Positions 1-8,846 are shown, counted from the first letter of the stretch. The stretch: DNA of 64,000 bases from Pseudorhodoplanes sp. (GCA_022843165.1 JALHOD010000001.1:313678-377677), one strand, 5' to 3'. The notes: generated from the sequence alone by a model not told the origin. Translations and numbers: made by a program.

Positions 1-292
1 TTTCGGCCATCGCTTCGAACATGCCGATCAGACGCTCATCGCTCGGCCGCGCCACCACCGCACCGTAATGCGCGCGGGTATCAACCAGACCGCTGACCGC
101 CAGCTGGCGCAAGGCTTCGCGCACCGGCGTGCGGGAAACGCCGAAGCGCCCGGCCAGCCCAGTCTCGTCGAGCGGCGTACCGGGCGGCAGTATGCCCTGC
201 ACGATCTCGTCGGCGATCTGCAGCCGCAATTCTTCCGCCAATGTAGTCTTGGCCGGCGCCTCACGGCGCGTGATGACAGACGGCGCGCTCAA
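1..292 (-). CDS. GntR-family transcriptional regulator (3' part outside window)
   Basis: This is the first 97 codons of a GntR-type DNA-binding regulator. The frame reads ELRLQIADEIVQGILPPGT, then LDETGLAGRFGVSRTPVREA, which is the classic GntR winged helix-turn-helix. No start ATG exists in this frame near the N-terminus. The best start is TTG at 292-290, with GGAG seven bases upstream, and it overlaps the stop codon of the preceding gene in a TTGA arrangement. The ligand-binding domain (FCD type would be usual after this N-terminus) lies beyond the window. It is the last visible gene of a peptide-transporter/amidohydrolase operon and is probably its regulator. A GntR-like palindrome sits upstream of that operon at 7823-7834. 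Confidence 0.85.
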   Translation of the reverse strand, partial: MSAPSVITRREAPAKTTLAEELRLQIADEIVQGILPPGTPLDETGLAGRFGVSRTPVREALRQLAVSGLVDTRAHYGAVVARPSDERLIGMFEAMAE

Positions 293-696
293 GAAACAGC
301 TCCATCGGCATCGTCGATCATGCTGACATGCGCGGCCACCACCCGCCACCCGTCCGGAAAACGCACCCAGGTCTGCATCTGGCGGCCGACCTTCCTGGGC
401 GACGTGGTGCGATAGAACAAGGTGGATGCAACCGCGCAGTCGCGGCCATAGGCGGTGATCACAGTTCTCGCCAATGTGCGCATCAGGCCCGCGGAGGGGC
501 GGCCGGCGCGGAACGCCTTGATCTCCGAATAGCCATAGAGATTTTCCGTGCCGCCATAGCGGATGGTGCGCGGATCGTCGCGGAACAGCGCATCCAGAGT
601 CTCGACATCGTTGGCGATCAGCGCCTGTTCATAGCGATCGAAGGCCGCTTTCACTTCGGCCACCACATCCGGCAGATCGATGTCGTTGGGGTTCAA
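289..696 (-). CDS. AtzH/HpxZ-like NTF2-fold protein (DUF3225)
   Basis: This is a 135-residue single-domain protein of the NTF2/SnoaL fold. It has the N-terminal helix AEVKAAFDRYEQALIANDV, an FRDDPRTIRYGGTENLYG stretch, and the C-terminal MQTWVRFPDGWRVVAAHVS typical of the AtzH/HpxZ group. Members accompany AtzE/AtzG-type amidohydrolases in cyanuric-acid (carboxybiuret/dicarboxyurea) or oxalurate catabolism. They are thought to act on, or decarboxylate, the product of the amidase. Here it follows the AtzE-like gene by 12 bp, and its stop overlaps the GntR start. The family and cassette are well supported. The substrate is not readable from the sequence. Confidence 0.75.
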   Translation of the reverse strand: MNPNDIDLPDVVAEVKAAFDRYEQALIANDVETLDALFRDDPRTIRYGGTENLYGYSEIKAFRAGRPSAGLMRTLARTVITAYGRDCAVASTLFYRTTSPRKVGRQMQTWVRFPDGWRVVAAHVSMIDDADGAVS

Positions 697-708
697 GTCA
701 CGTCCTCA

Positions 709-2100
709 TCAGGCGGCCGGCGGCGCCGCGGCCACGTTCATTTTTTCCAGAACATAGGCGATTCTGAGCGCTACATCCTCGCGCCAGGGCGCGGCGATGA
801 TCTGCACCGCGATCGGCAGCGGCTTGAGCGGCAGTGGCGCCGCCACCACCGGCAGGCCGATGAAGGAGATCGGCTGGGTATAGATGCCGAGATTCGCCCG
901 CACCGGCAGCTCCACGCCGTCCAGCACGAAATTCACCTGCCCAAGCGAAGGCGCGGTGCATGGCGTGGCCGGCGCGATAATGGCGTCAACATCCCTGAAC
1001 AGCTCGCGCATGCGATCCTGATACCAGCGGCGGAATTTCTGCGCCTTCACCACCAGCGTTGACGGCACCATGGCTCCGGCGATCAGCCGGTCGCGCACCG
1101 CGGGATCGAAATCATTCGCACGGGTGCGCAAGCGTTCGAGATGCAGGGCCGCACCCTCGGTCGCCGTGATCACATAGGCCGCCGCACGCGCCCGTTGCGC
1201 CTCGGGAAGCTCGATTTCACGGGTGACATTCAGCGCCCTGGCGACGGTGTCGACGGCATTGAGGGCTTCCGGGAACGCCCCTTTGCGGAAATAACCGCCC
1301 GCGACCGCGATCCGCAATCCGTCGAGGCCTTTCTCGAGCAGCGGCGTCACCACCACGATGCCGCGATCCTGGCAGACCGGATCATGGGGATCGGGCCCCT
1401 GCATGGCGTCATAAGCCAGCGCGAGATCGCGGGTCGAACGCGTCAGCGGTCCGAGATGGTCGAGGCTCGCGACAAAGGGAAAGCTGCGTGCGCGCGACAG
1501 CCGGCCGAAGGTCGGTTTCAGGCCGAAAATGCCGCAGAGTGACGACGGCACGCGAATGGAGCCGTTGGTGTCGGAGCCGAGCGACAGCGGCACAAGTCCG
1601 CCGGCCACCGAGGCGCCGGAGCCACCCGACGAACCGCCGGTCATCCGCGTGGTGTCATGCGGATTGCGCGAGGGGCCGTCATGCACGTTCTCCCCGGTGA
1701 AATCGTAGGCGTATTCGCCCATGTTGAGCGCGCCGACAAGAACCGCGCCCGCCGCTTCAAGCCGCTCGATCAGCGGCGAATCGCGCTGCGAGCGCGGCAG
1801 GTCGCGATTGATCTTCGAACCTGCACGTGTCGGCAATCCCGCAACATCGAACAGATTCTTCACCGCGAACGGAACGCCGGCCAGCGGCCCGGCATTTTCG
1901 CCGGTCGCGACCTTGGCGTCGATTGCCTTGGCGCGTTTCTGCGCACGATCGGCGGTGATGTCGGTAAAGGCGTTCAGAACGCCGTTATGCCGGCCGATCC
2001 GCGCCAGCGCTGCATCCACGGCAGCCGCTGCGGTTGTTTCCTTTCGGCAGACCGCATCGGCGATCTGCGCTGCCGTGGCCCAAGCCATGTCGAGCGCCAT
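709..2100 (-). CDS. AtzE-family amidase-signature hydrolase
   Basis: This is a 463-residue amidase-signature enzyme. The Ser-cisSer-Lys triad is visible: Lys81 in GVPFAVKNLFD, Ser157 in MTGGSSGGSGAS and nucleophile Ser181 in GSDTNGSIRVPSS. Length and motifs fit AtzE (1-carboxybiuret hydrolase) and HpxY (oxalurate-type amidase) rather than GatA. The gene sits directly after a tiny AtzG-like subunit gene (3 bp gap), and AtzE enzymes need such a GatC-like partner. It is cytoplasmic. With the upstream peptide-type ABC importer, this suggests uptake and deamination of a small amide or ureide. Substrate choice between carboxybiuret, oxalurate or another amide is open. Confidence 0.8.
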   Translation of the reverse strand: MALDMAWATAAQIADAVCRKETTAAAAVDAALARIGRHNGVLNAFTDITADRAQKRAKAIDAKVATGENAGPLAGVPFAVKNLFDVAGLPTRAGSKINRDLPRSQRDSPLIERLEAAGAVLVGALNMGEYAYDFTGENVHDGPSRNPHDTTRMTGGSSGGSGASVAGGLVPLSLGSDTNGSIRVPSSLCGIFGLKPTFGRLSRARSFPFVASLDHLGPLTRSTRDLALAYDAMQGPDPHDPVCQDRGIVVVTPLLEKGLDGLRIAVAGGYFRKGAFPEALNAVDTVARALNVTREIELPEAQRARAAAYVITATEGAALHLERLRTRANDFDPAVRDRLIAGAMVPSTLVVKAQKFRRWYQDRMRELFRDVDAIIAPATPCTAPSLGQVNFVLDGVELPVRANLGIYTQPISFIGLPVVAAPLPLKPLPIAVQIIAAPWREDVALRIAYVLEKMNVAAAPPAA

Positions 2101-2103
2101 GCG

Positions 2104-2289
2104 TCAGGCCTTGAAGACCGGCGCCGGTTCGGCGTCGTCGGGCAGCGGAAATTCGTTCACCAGGCCCGCCAGCCCCAGCGTGACGTCCAGGTTGGCCCGC
2201 ACCGCAGGTTTCCAGGCTGGCTCCAGTGGCAAGGACAGTGCCCTGGCTGCAGCATCGATGAAGACATCGAGTTGATCTGTATCGGACAT
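2104..2289 (-). CDS. AtzG/HpxX-like small amidase subunit (DUF4089)
   Basis: This is a 61-residue protein starting MSDTDQLDVFIDAAARALSL, followed by a WKPAVRANLDVTLGLAGLV helix and an FPLPDDAEPAPVF tail that ends in a linker. This is the AtzG/HpxX pattern, a vestigial GatC-like subunit that wraps around an AtzE-type amidase. The ATG at 2289 has GGGAGG six bases upstream and is preferred over a GTG 21 bases further upstream. The gene ends 3 bp before the amidase, consistent with coupled synthesis of a heteromeric complex. Confidence 0.78.
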   Translation of the reverse strand: MSDTDQLDVFIDAAARALSLPLEPAWKPAVRANLDVTLGLAGLVNEFPLPDDAEPAPVFKA

Positions 2290-2311
2290 GGCGTTCCTCC
2301 CTGCGACCACC

Positions 2312-4018
2312 TTATAGGGGAGGATGCGGGATGGCCGCCAGCAATTCGCGGGTATAACCGGTCTTCGGATCGGACATGACTTCCTCGGTCAGCCCTTCTT
2401 CCACGATTTTCCCGGCGCGCATCACGATCACCCGGTCGCAGAGCAGGCGCACGACATTGAGGTCGTGCGACACGAACAGATAGCTCATGCCGAGCGAGGC
2501 CTTCAAATCCTGGAGCAGATTGAGCACCACCGCCTGGACCGAGACGTCGAGCGCTGCCGTCGGCTCGTCGAGAATCACCAATTCCGGGTTGAGTGCCACG
2601 GCGCGCGCGATTCCGACACGCGCCTTCTGCCCGCCCGACAATTGATGCGAAAAACGGTCCAGCAAGTCCTCCGGCAGGCCGACCTGCCCCGCCAGTTCCT
2701 CGCAGCGCGCCCGCACTGCGGCACGCCCCCTGATGTCGCTCAGGCGCATGATCGGATCCGCGATTGCGCGCACCGCGGTGAACCGCGGGTTGAGACTGTC
2801 GGTCGGATCCTGAAACACCATCTGAATGCGCTTGCGCTTCGGAAGCTTTGCGAATTCCTTGGCCGGAATCGCGCCGATATCGTCCCCGTCGAACGTGATC
2901 ATGCCGCCGGTCGGATCGAGCAGCCGCATCACCATCATCGAGGTGGTGGATTTTCCGCAACCGGATTCACCGACCAGCCCGACGCTTTCGCCCTTCCTGA
3001 TCTCGAAACTGATGCCGTCCACCGCACGAAACACATCGCTCTGCGGCAATTCGTTCTTGCGCCGGAAGAATTGCGCCATCATGCCGCTGACGCCCTGCCG
3101 CGGATATTCTTTCACTAGGTTCGACACCACCAGCAGGGGAGCCTTGTCGGTCGCCGCATCGATCGATGCAACCTGCGCCGCGGGCGGCGGCATATCCTCC
3201 GGCAGGAGATCGCGCAGATCGACGCCGATCCGCGGCGTCGAGCGCATCAGCTTGCGGGTATAGGCATGCTGCGGCGACTTGAAGATGTCCCTAGAGGGGG
3301 CGGCTTCCACCACCTTGCCCTTCTCCATCACCACCACCTTGTCGCAATAGGCGGCGGCCAGACCGAGATCGTGAGTGATGAGGATGGTCGACATGCCGCG
3401 CTCGCGCGTCAGTTCCACCACCAGATCCATCACCGCCTTCTGCGTCGTGACATCCAGACCGGTGGTCGGCTCGTCGGCGATCAGCAGTTGCGGCTGGCAG
3501 GCCAGAGCCAGCGCGATCACCACGCGCTGACACATGCCGCCCGACAACTCGAATGGATAGGCATGATAGCGTTCTTCCGGCCGCGCTATGCGGACCCGGC
3601 GCAGCGCTTCGATCGCCTTTTCGCGCGCATCCGAGGGGGACGCCTGGACATGCTCTATCAGCACATCCTCGATCTGGTGACCGACCTTGCGAATGGGATT
3701 GAGCGCGGCGCGCGGATTCTGGAAGATCATCGAGATTTCACGGCCGCGCAGGTCGCGCATCTCGCTTTCGGGAGCATCGCGCACATCGATGCCGGAAAAC
3801 GTGATGGCGCCTTCGGCGATCCGGCCGGCGCGGTCCAGAATGCGCATCACCGCATACGAGGTGACCGACTTTCCCGAACCGGATTCGCCGACAATGCCGA
3901 CGGTCTCACCCTTGGCGACGCTGACATTGACCTGTTGCACCGCGCGCACCACGCCGCGTCGCGTCATGAATTCAACCGTCAGATTCTGGACATCGAGCAA
4001 GATGGGAGCGGAGGTCAT
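2312..4018 (-). CDS. Fused double-ATPase of dipeptide/oligopeptide ABC importer (DppD-DppF type)
   Basis: This protein of about 568 residues carries two complete nucleotide-binding domains in one chain. The first has Walker A GESGSGKSVT, signature LSGGMCQRV and Walker B LLIADEPTTGLD. The second has Walker A GESGCGKSTTS, signature LSGGQKARVGIARA and Walker B LVILDEPTAALD. Both resemble the peptide/nickel transporter ATPases, including the C-terminal oligopeptide-type extensions. The start chosen is ATG 4018 behind AGGA. A GTG at 4030 overlaps the preceding permease stop. The protein energises the two permeases encoded immediately upstream and sits at the inner face of the membrane. The fusion is common in alphaproteobacteria. 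Confidence 0.9.
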   Translation of the reverse strand: MTSAPILLDVQNLTVEFMTRRGVVRAVQQVNVSVAKGETVGIVGESGSGKSVTSYAVMRILDRAGRIAEGAITFSGIDVRDAPESEMRDLRGREISMIFQNPRAALNPIRKVGHQIEDVLIEHVQASPSDAREKAIEALRRVRIARPEERYHAYPFELSGGMCQRVVIALALACQPQLLIADEPTTGLDVTTQKAVMDLVVELTRERGMSTILITHDLGLAAAYCDKVVVMEKGKVVEAAPSRDIFKSPQHAYTRKLMRSTPRIGVDLRDLLPEDMPPPAAQVASIDAATDKAPLLVVSNLVKEYPRQGVSGMMAQFFRRKNELPQSDVFRAVDGISFEIRKGESVGLVGESGCGKSTTSMMVMRLLDPTGGMITFDGDDIGAIPAKEFAKLPKRKRIQMVFQDPTDSLNPRFTAVRAIADPIMRLSDIRGRAAVRARCEELAGQVGLPEDLLDRFSHQLSGGQKARVGIARAVALNPELVILDEPTAALDVSVQAVVLNLLQDLKASLGMSYLFVSHDLNVVRLLCDRVIVMRAGKIVEEGLTEEVMSDPKTGYTRELLAAIPHPPL

Positions 4019-4026
4019 AGCTGTCC

Positions 4027-4974
4027 TCACGTTCGGCGTTGCGGGTCGACGATGTCGCGCAATCCGTCACCCAGCAGATTGAAGCAGAACACCGCCAGCA
4101 TGAGCGCCAAGCCCGGGAAAAACGCGATCCACCATTCGCCGGAGACAATGAAGGCTGCCCCTTCCGCCACCATGATGCCCCATTCCGGCGTCGGAGGGCG
4201 TACGCCGAGGCCGATGAACGAAAGACCGGCGGCATTGAGGATCGCGTAGCCCATGGTGAGCGACATCTGCACCACCATGATTGGCATGACATTGGGCAGG
4301 ATCTGCGTCAGCAGAATCCGGTATTCGCCGTTGCCGGACAGGCGCGCCGCCTGCACGAAACCGGCCTCGCGCCGCACATTGGCTTCCGCTCGCGCCACGC
4401 GCACGTAGAGCGGAAAGTTGATGATGGCGGTGGCGATCACGATATTGGTCACCGTGTTGCCGAGCGCCGCCACGATTCCCATCGCCAGCACGAAGAGCGG
4501 AAATGCCATGATGGTGTCGGCGACGCGGCCGACGATACGGTCGGTCCAGCCGCCGAAAAAGCCGGCGGCGACGCCGGACAGCCCGCCGAGAACAAAGACC
4601 AGCGCGACCGAGAACACCGCGATCGCAAGGTCGAGACGGGTGGCCACGATCACGCGACTCAGAATATCCCGCCCGAGCTGGTCGGTGCCGAACCAGTGTC
4701 GCAGCGAGGGCGCCTGCAAGGCCGAGCCGGTGTTGCTGGCCAGCGGATCGTGAGGCGCGATCCACGGGCCGAAAATCGCGCAGAATGCGATCACGAGGAA
4801 CATGCCGAAGGCGATGCCGGTGACCGGATTATCGGTGATGACATAGCGCGCGTGCGCCAGAAACGACATGTGCTGCGCGGAGGTGCGGGCCGGAGCCGCG
4901 GGCGGCGCCAGCGTCGGTAGCGGCGGCTCGGTGACGGCGATGGCCGCGGTTTCCGGATTGGGACGCCGGTTCAT
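4027..4974 (-). CDS. Oligopeptide-type ABC permease (DppC family)
   Basis: This is a 315-residue membrane protein with a proline-rich cytoplasmic N-terminus, then VITDNPVTGIAFGMFLVIAF as first transmembrane segment. The conserved periplasmic HWFGTDQLGRDILSRVI motif of DppC/OppC permeases follows. The EAA-type loop (EAGFVQAARLSGNGEYRIL) contacts the ATPase. Its ATG overlaps the stop of the DppB-like gene by ATGA, so the two permeases are translationally coupled. Substrate class is small peptides or similar polar compounds. The neighbouring amidohydrolase cassette hints at an amide or ureide. Confidence 0.9.
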   Translation of the reverse strand: MNRRPNPETAAIAVTEPPLPTLAPPAAPARTSAQHMSFLAHARYVITDNPVTGIAFGMFLVIAFCAIFGPWIAPHDPLASNTGSALQAPSLRHWFGTDQLGRDILSRVIVATRLDLAIAVFSVALVFVLGGLSGVAAGFFGGWTDRIVGRVADTIMAFPLFVLAMGIVAALGNTVTNIVIATAIINFPLYVRVARAEANVRREAGFVQAARLSGNGEYRILLTQILPNVMPIMVVQMSLTMGYAILNAAGLSFIGLGVRPPTPEWGIMVAEGAAFIVSGEWWIAFFPGLALMLAVFCFNLLGDGLRDIVDPQRRT

Positions 4975-5984
4975 CCTTCCAGCCTCACGCGCGGGTCGAT
5001 CACGCCGTAGAGCATGTCGATCATCAGGTTCAGCAGCACGTACAGGATCGCCATGGTGAGCACGAAGCCCTGGATCGGCGCGAAATCGGAGGCGATCAGG
5101 GCCTCGATGGCGTAGGAGCCGATGCCGGGCCAGGCGAACACCTTCTCCACCAGCACATTGGCGCCGAGCAGGAACGAGAACACCATGCCGAGTGTGGTCA
5201 CTACCGGCAGCATGGCATTGCGGAAGGCATAGGTGACGATCACCCTGCGCGGGGACAGTCCGCTTGCCCGCGCCGTGCGCACGAAATCCGAAGACAGCAC
5301 CGCCAGCATGGAGGCGCGCGTCATGCGCGTGATCGGCGCCAGCGAGAAGATCGCGAGCGTCACCGCCGGCAGGATCAACTGCGACAGCGCAGCGCGGAAG
5401 GTTCCGGGATCGCCCGCGATCAGGCTGTCGATCAGGTAGAAGCCGGTGACATGCGGCGGCGTGGAATAGTAGATGTCGAGTCGCCCGAGCGGCGCCGGCG
5501 ACCAGCCGAGAATGAAATAGAATACATAGACGAGGATCAGCCCGGTGAAGAAGACCGGCAGCGACACACCGGCGGTCGCCACCACCCGGCAGGCATGGTC
5601 GATCAGGGAACCCTGTTTCACTGCCGCCAGAATGCCGAGCGGCACCGCGATCAGGATCGAGATGATCAGACCGAGCAATGTCAGTTCGGCCGAGGCCGGC
5701 AGCCGCTGGGCGATGTCGGTGATCACCGGCTGCCCGGTGGTCAGCGACTTGCCGAAATCGCCTCTGCCCAGATCCTTCACATATCGCACGAACTGTTCCG
5801 GCAGCGGCCGGTCGAGGCCCAGCGTCTTGCGGATTTCCTCGATCGCCTGCGGCGTCGCGGCCGGGCCGGCGAAATAGGCGGCGGTGTCGCCCGGCAGCAC
5901 GCGCGTGAGCAGGAAGGTCACGATGATGACCCCGATCACGCTCGGGATCGCGGTCGCAAACCGCTTGCCGATCTGCCGCAACAT
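4971..5984 (-). CDS. Oligopeptide-type ABC permease (DppB family)
   Basis: This is a 337-residue integral membrane protein. The N-terminus is LRQIGKRFATAIPSVIGVII, followed by the FLLTRVLPGD motif typical of DppB/OppB. The loop LGLDRPLPEQFVRYVKDLGRG and the C-terminal VEKVFAWPGIGSYAIEALIA also match the family. ATG 5984 is preferred because GGGAGG ends six bases upstream. A second ATG at 5990 abuts the Shine-Dalgarno. It forms the translocation pore with the downstream DppC-like subunit. Confidence 0.9.
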   Translation of the reverse strand: MLRQIGKRFATAIPSVIGVIIVTFLLTRVLPGDTAAYFAGPAATPQAIEEIRKTLGLDRPLPEQFVRYVKDLGRGDFGKSLTTGQPVITDIAQRLPASAELTLLGLIISILIAVPLGILAAVKQGSLIDHACRVVATAGVSLPVFFTGLILVYVFYFILGWSPAPLGRLDIYYSTPPHVTGFYLIDSLIAGDPGTFRAALSQLILPAVTLAIFSLAPITRMTRASMLAVLSSDFVRTARASGLSPRRVIVTYAFRNAMLPVVTTLGMVFSFLLGANVLVEKVFAWPGIGSYAIEALIASDFAPIQGFVLTMAILYVLLNLMIDMLYGVIDPRVRLEG

Positions 5985-6005
5985 CGCCATCCTCCCTGCA
6001 AGCTA

Positions 6006-6029
6006 AAGGCGCGCCTCAGGGCGCGCCTT
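6006..6029 (-). promoter_or_regulatory. Intercistronic hairpin after binding-protein gene
   Basis: This is a perfect 10-bp inverted repeat, AAGGCGCGCC-tcag-GGCGCGCCTT, between the stop of the binding-protein gene (6037) and the start of the DppB-like permease (5984). No run of T follows on the minus strand, so it is not a typical intrinsic terminator. Such hairpins often protect the 3' end of the abundant binding-protein message or reduce read-through into the permeases. Confidence 0.65.
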
Positions 6030-6036
6030 GCCGTCA

Positions 6037-7656
6037 TTACGCCTTGGTCAGCGTGCGGTAATCGAGCTGGCGGTGGAACCAATAGCGATAGCCGGCGACA
6101 TTCTTCTGCATCGCGACGTTCAAATAAGGCTGCACCAGCGGGATGCGCGGCACCTCGGCGAAGGCCTTGTCGATGAAGCCCTTCACATCCTTTTCGTAAG
6201 CCGCCCTGTCGCCTTCCGCGGCCGCTTTGCGGGCGCCATCGATCAGCGCGTCCATCGCCTTGTCCTGATAGGACATGGTGTTGAAGACGGCGTTCTGGCC
6301 GTGATAGCACCAGAAGAAGAAATATTCCGGATAGTCGAGCCAGCCGCCGAAGACGTTGACGATCATCGGCAGTTCTTTTTTCAGCAATTCGTTGCGGAAA
6401 TTCGCGCCGGTGATCTTGTTGATCGTGGCCTTGATGCCGATCTGCGCCAGACTCTCCTGTACCAGAATGCAGAGCGGCTCGCTGATCACGGCCTCACCGA
6501 GATTGAACGACAGGGTCGTCTCGAAGCCGTTCGACATGCCGGCTTCCGCCAGCAGCGCCTTGGCCTTGGCGATGTCGGCGGAATAGCCATGCGGCTGCGG
6601 CCATGACACGTTGGAGACCGTGTTTGACTTGGCGCCGTAAAGCGGATTGGCGACGCCGTACATCACCGCATCCATGATCTTCTCGTACGGGATCGCGTAG
6701 GCCACCGCCTGCCGCACCTTCACGTTGTTGAAGGGTGGATTCTTGCAGTTCATGCCCAGATACCACATCGCGTTGCCGACCGGCGACGACACCATCTGCA
6801 GCTTGCCGGCCTGCTTCAGTTCGGCAAAGTCCTTGTTCGGCATATCGAAGGACAGATCGGCGTCGCCGCGTTCGATCAGCGCGCGCCGGTTGCCGGCGGA
6901 CGGAACGACGCGCCAGATGATGCGCTTGATCGCCGGCAGCTTTCCGCTCTTCCAGTTGTCATGGCGCTCGTAGACGACTTCGGTTCCGGCCTGGAAGCGC
7001 GTCACCTTGTAGGCGCCGCCGCCCGGCGTGTTGGTCTTGGTGTATTCGAGGCCCCACGGATCTTTCTCGGTGGCGTTCTTCTTGACCAGTTCCGAGTGAT
7101 AGACGCCCGGCACCACCACCGCGAGATCGGGGACGGTGAGGTGATCCTTGCGGATGAAATCGACCCGGAAGGTGTAATCGTCAACTGCAACGAATTGCTC
7201 CGGCTTTTCCAGCGAGCCGGCTTTCATCTGGAAGGTCGGGAAGCCGCCGACCGTCACTGCGCGATCAAATGACCATTTCACGTCCTTGGCGGTGATCGGC
7301 GTGCCGTCATGGAAGGTGGCGTTCTTACGCAACTTGAACGTCATCGACATGTCGCCCTTGGTCCATTCCTCGGCCAGTTCGGGCGTGAAAGTGTCGCGGT
7401 CGTAGGTCTCCCCGCCGTCCGCCGTCTTCTTGACGCCATGCGACATCAGCCGGTCGTAGCAGTTCCACGACACCTCATAGCCGGGGCGGTTGGTACCGAC
7501 GCCGTGAATGTCGAAATTGTTGGGGCCTTCTTCCCGGATCACGAGAAGCGTCTCGTTGCGCGCCTGTGCGCTGGCGGACGACAGGATGGCCGGCGCCGAA
7601 ACCGCGCTGGTGGCGGCAATGGCGGTGGTGGATTTCAGAAATTCGCGGCGATTCAT
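6037..7656 (-). CDS. Oligopeptide-type ABC substrate-binding protein (DppA/family 5)
   Basis: This is a 539-residue extracytoplasmic binding protein. The N-terminus NRREFLKSTTAIAATSAVSA carries a twin-arginine-like motif and an alanine-rich export signal ending near ASAQA. Family 5 hallmarks are present: DGGETYDRDTFTPELAEEW, FKLRKNATFHDGTPITAKDV and the APILSS/NNFDIHG N-terminal lobe. The start is ATG 7656 with GGAGG six bases upstream. It is the first gene of the transporter/amidohydrolase operon. About 258 bp of AT-richer DNA upstream holds the likely promoter and a GntR-type palindrome. Confidence 0.88.
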   Translation of the reverse strand: MNRREFLKSTTAIAATSAVSAPAILSSASAQARNETLLVIREEGPNNFDIHGVGTNRPGYEVSWNCYDRLMSHGVKKTADGGETYDRDTFTPELAEEWTKGDMSMTFKLRKNATFHDGTPITAKDVKWSFDRAVTVGGFPTFQMKAGSLEKPEQFVAVDDYTFRVDFIRKDHLTVPDLAVVVPGVYHSELVKKNATEKDPWGLEYTKTNTPGGGAYKVTRFQAGTEVVYERHDNWKSGKLPAIKRIIWRVVPSAGNRRALIERGDADLSFDMPNKDFAELKQAGKLQMVSSPVGNAMWYLGMNCKNPPFNNVKVRQAVAYAIPYEKIMDAVMYGVANPLYGAKSNTVSNVSWPQPHGYSADIAKAKALLAEAGMSNGFETTLSFNLGEAVISEPLCILVQESLAQIGIKATINKITGANFRNELLKKELPMIVNVFGGWLDYPEYFFFWCYHGQNAVFNTMSYQDKAMDALIDGARKAAAEGDRAAYEKDVKGFIDKAFAEVPRIPLVQPYLNVAMQKNVAGYRYWFHRQLDYRTLTKA

Positions 7657-7822
7657 CGAAAGCCTCCGGTGTCGGTGTTTCTGCGACCTCGGGGCTTTCT
7701 TTGCGAAGCTTGTGCCAGAATCGTCTTGGCCAGACGGGATTCGTTGAACTATCTGATTGGAAAAGAAATTTCCGAGATTCGGCCTCTGCAAAAAGATCGG
7801 GCTAAAATAAGCATACTGCCTA

Positions 7823-7834
7823 ATTGCATACAAT
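7823..7834. promoter_or_regulatory. Candidate GntR (FCD-type) operator
   Basis: The palindromic core ATTGCATACAAT (perfect 4-bp ends ATTG/CAAT) closely resembles the ATTGTATACAAT sites bound by many FadR/FCD-type GntR regulators. It lies about 170 bp upstream of the first gene of the operon whose last visible gene encodes a GntR protein. The surrounding 7780-7880 stretch is AT-rich. Assignment is by pattern only. Confidence 0.4.
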
Positions 7835-7914
7835 GCGGATATTTATGATTATTTTTTATGCAAATTTGATCTGCCAAGCGGTAGCCACGCCCGTCCGCCT
7901 GCCCGCTATAGGCG

Positions 7915-8673
7915 CTAATTGCAGTAATTGTTCATGTAGCTCGGCATGCAGGCCGGCGGCGTGTAGCGGTTGGTCAGCGCGTTGAGCTGATCGATATTGT
8001 CGATCCGGCCGAGGGATTGCGGGTTCTGCGGATCGCTTTGGAAGAACCAGCCGTAAAGCGGAAAGGCGATGTTGCCGAAGGCATGCACGATGGTGCCGTC
8101 GTTTGGCAGCGGCCCTTCGATCTTGCCGCCTGCATGCACGATATAGACCGTGCCGGGCCTGGTCAGATTGACGATCTGGCCGCCCGGAATTGTGAGCTGC
8201 GCCGAGCCCTGAACCAGGATGAAAATCGCTTTGCCGTTAGCGATCAGATAATCGACGATGGTGCCGCGCACGCCGAGCGTCGCGACCGGTGTCTTGATCG
8301 TGTAGTGCCGCGGGTCTTGCGAACCTGACACGAAGCGGAACGCGCCCTTCACCGAATTGAGCACGACCTCGCCCGACCCGCGGTTCGAATTGTACACGAA
8401 CTTGTCCAGCGTCAACTCGGCCTGCGGCCCGATGCTCAGGCTGGTCTTGTCGAGAAACAGAAGCTGCGCGGTACTGTCGACGCCGGTGCGCACGCGTTCA
8501 TTGGTGAACAGATCGCTGCCGACCGCGAGCGTGCGATTATTGGAGCCCTGGACCTGGTTTTTGACCGCTGACGCCACGCCGATTTTCGCCGCCACCGCAG
8601 GCGGCGCGGCGGCAATGATCGAAACGGCTGCGATCAGACCCATCATGCGTGGGAGGTACTGAAATACGGTCAT
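7915..8673 (-). CDS. Exported FecR-domain protein
   Basis: This is a protein of about 252 residues with a Sec signal peptide (MTVFQYLPRMMGLIAAVSII, cleavage likely after PPAVAA). A FecR-like beta domain follows: VGSDLFTNERVRTGVDSTAQ, LLFLDKTSLSIGPQAELTLD, VKGAFRFVSGS and IKTPVATLGVRGTIVDY. The C-terminal 60 residues are unassigned and end with paired cysteines (PPACMPSYMNNYCN). Unlike classic FecR there is no N-terminal transmembrane sigma-factor-binding part, so a periplasmic or surface scaffold role is more likely than signalling. It is divergent from the TPR-barrel gene at 8847. Upstream ATG/TTG starts at 8688 and 8694 are possible. Confidence 0.78.
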   Translation of the reverse strand: MTVFQYLPRMMGLIAAVSIIAAAPPAVAAKIGVASAVKNQVQGSNNRTLAVGSDLFTNERVRTGVDSTAQLLFLDKTSLSIGPQAELTLDKFVYNSNRGSGEVVLNSVKGAFRFVSGSQDPRHYTIKTPVATLGVRGTIVDYLIANGKAIFILVQGSAQLTIPGGQIVNLTRPGTVYIVHAGGKIEGPLPNDGTIVHAFGNIAFPLYGWFFQSDPQNPQSLGRIDNIDQLNALTNRYTPPACMPSYMNNYCN

Positions 8674-8846
8674 CCACCCGCCTGTCATGCTCAATATTGC
8701 GCACTCTATAGCGACTTGCTCTCCGTTAGTCAGTGCGCAAATGCAACAGGTTCAAGCTGTCGTGAAATTTACATGTAGCCGCTGGTGGTTGATTGGGCTA
8801 AGTCTGCTCGCGGTGGAAGATGTTGGAATGACTGTAGAGCGCAGGC

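Noticed and set aside
1-264. An arginine-rich 78-codon minus-strand frame at 28-264
   Set aside because: It is out of frame with the clear GntR helix-turn-helix read from TTG 292.
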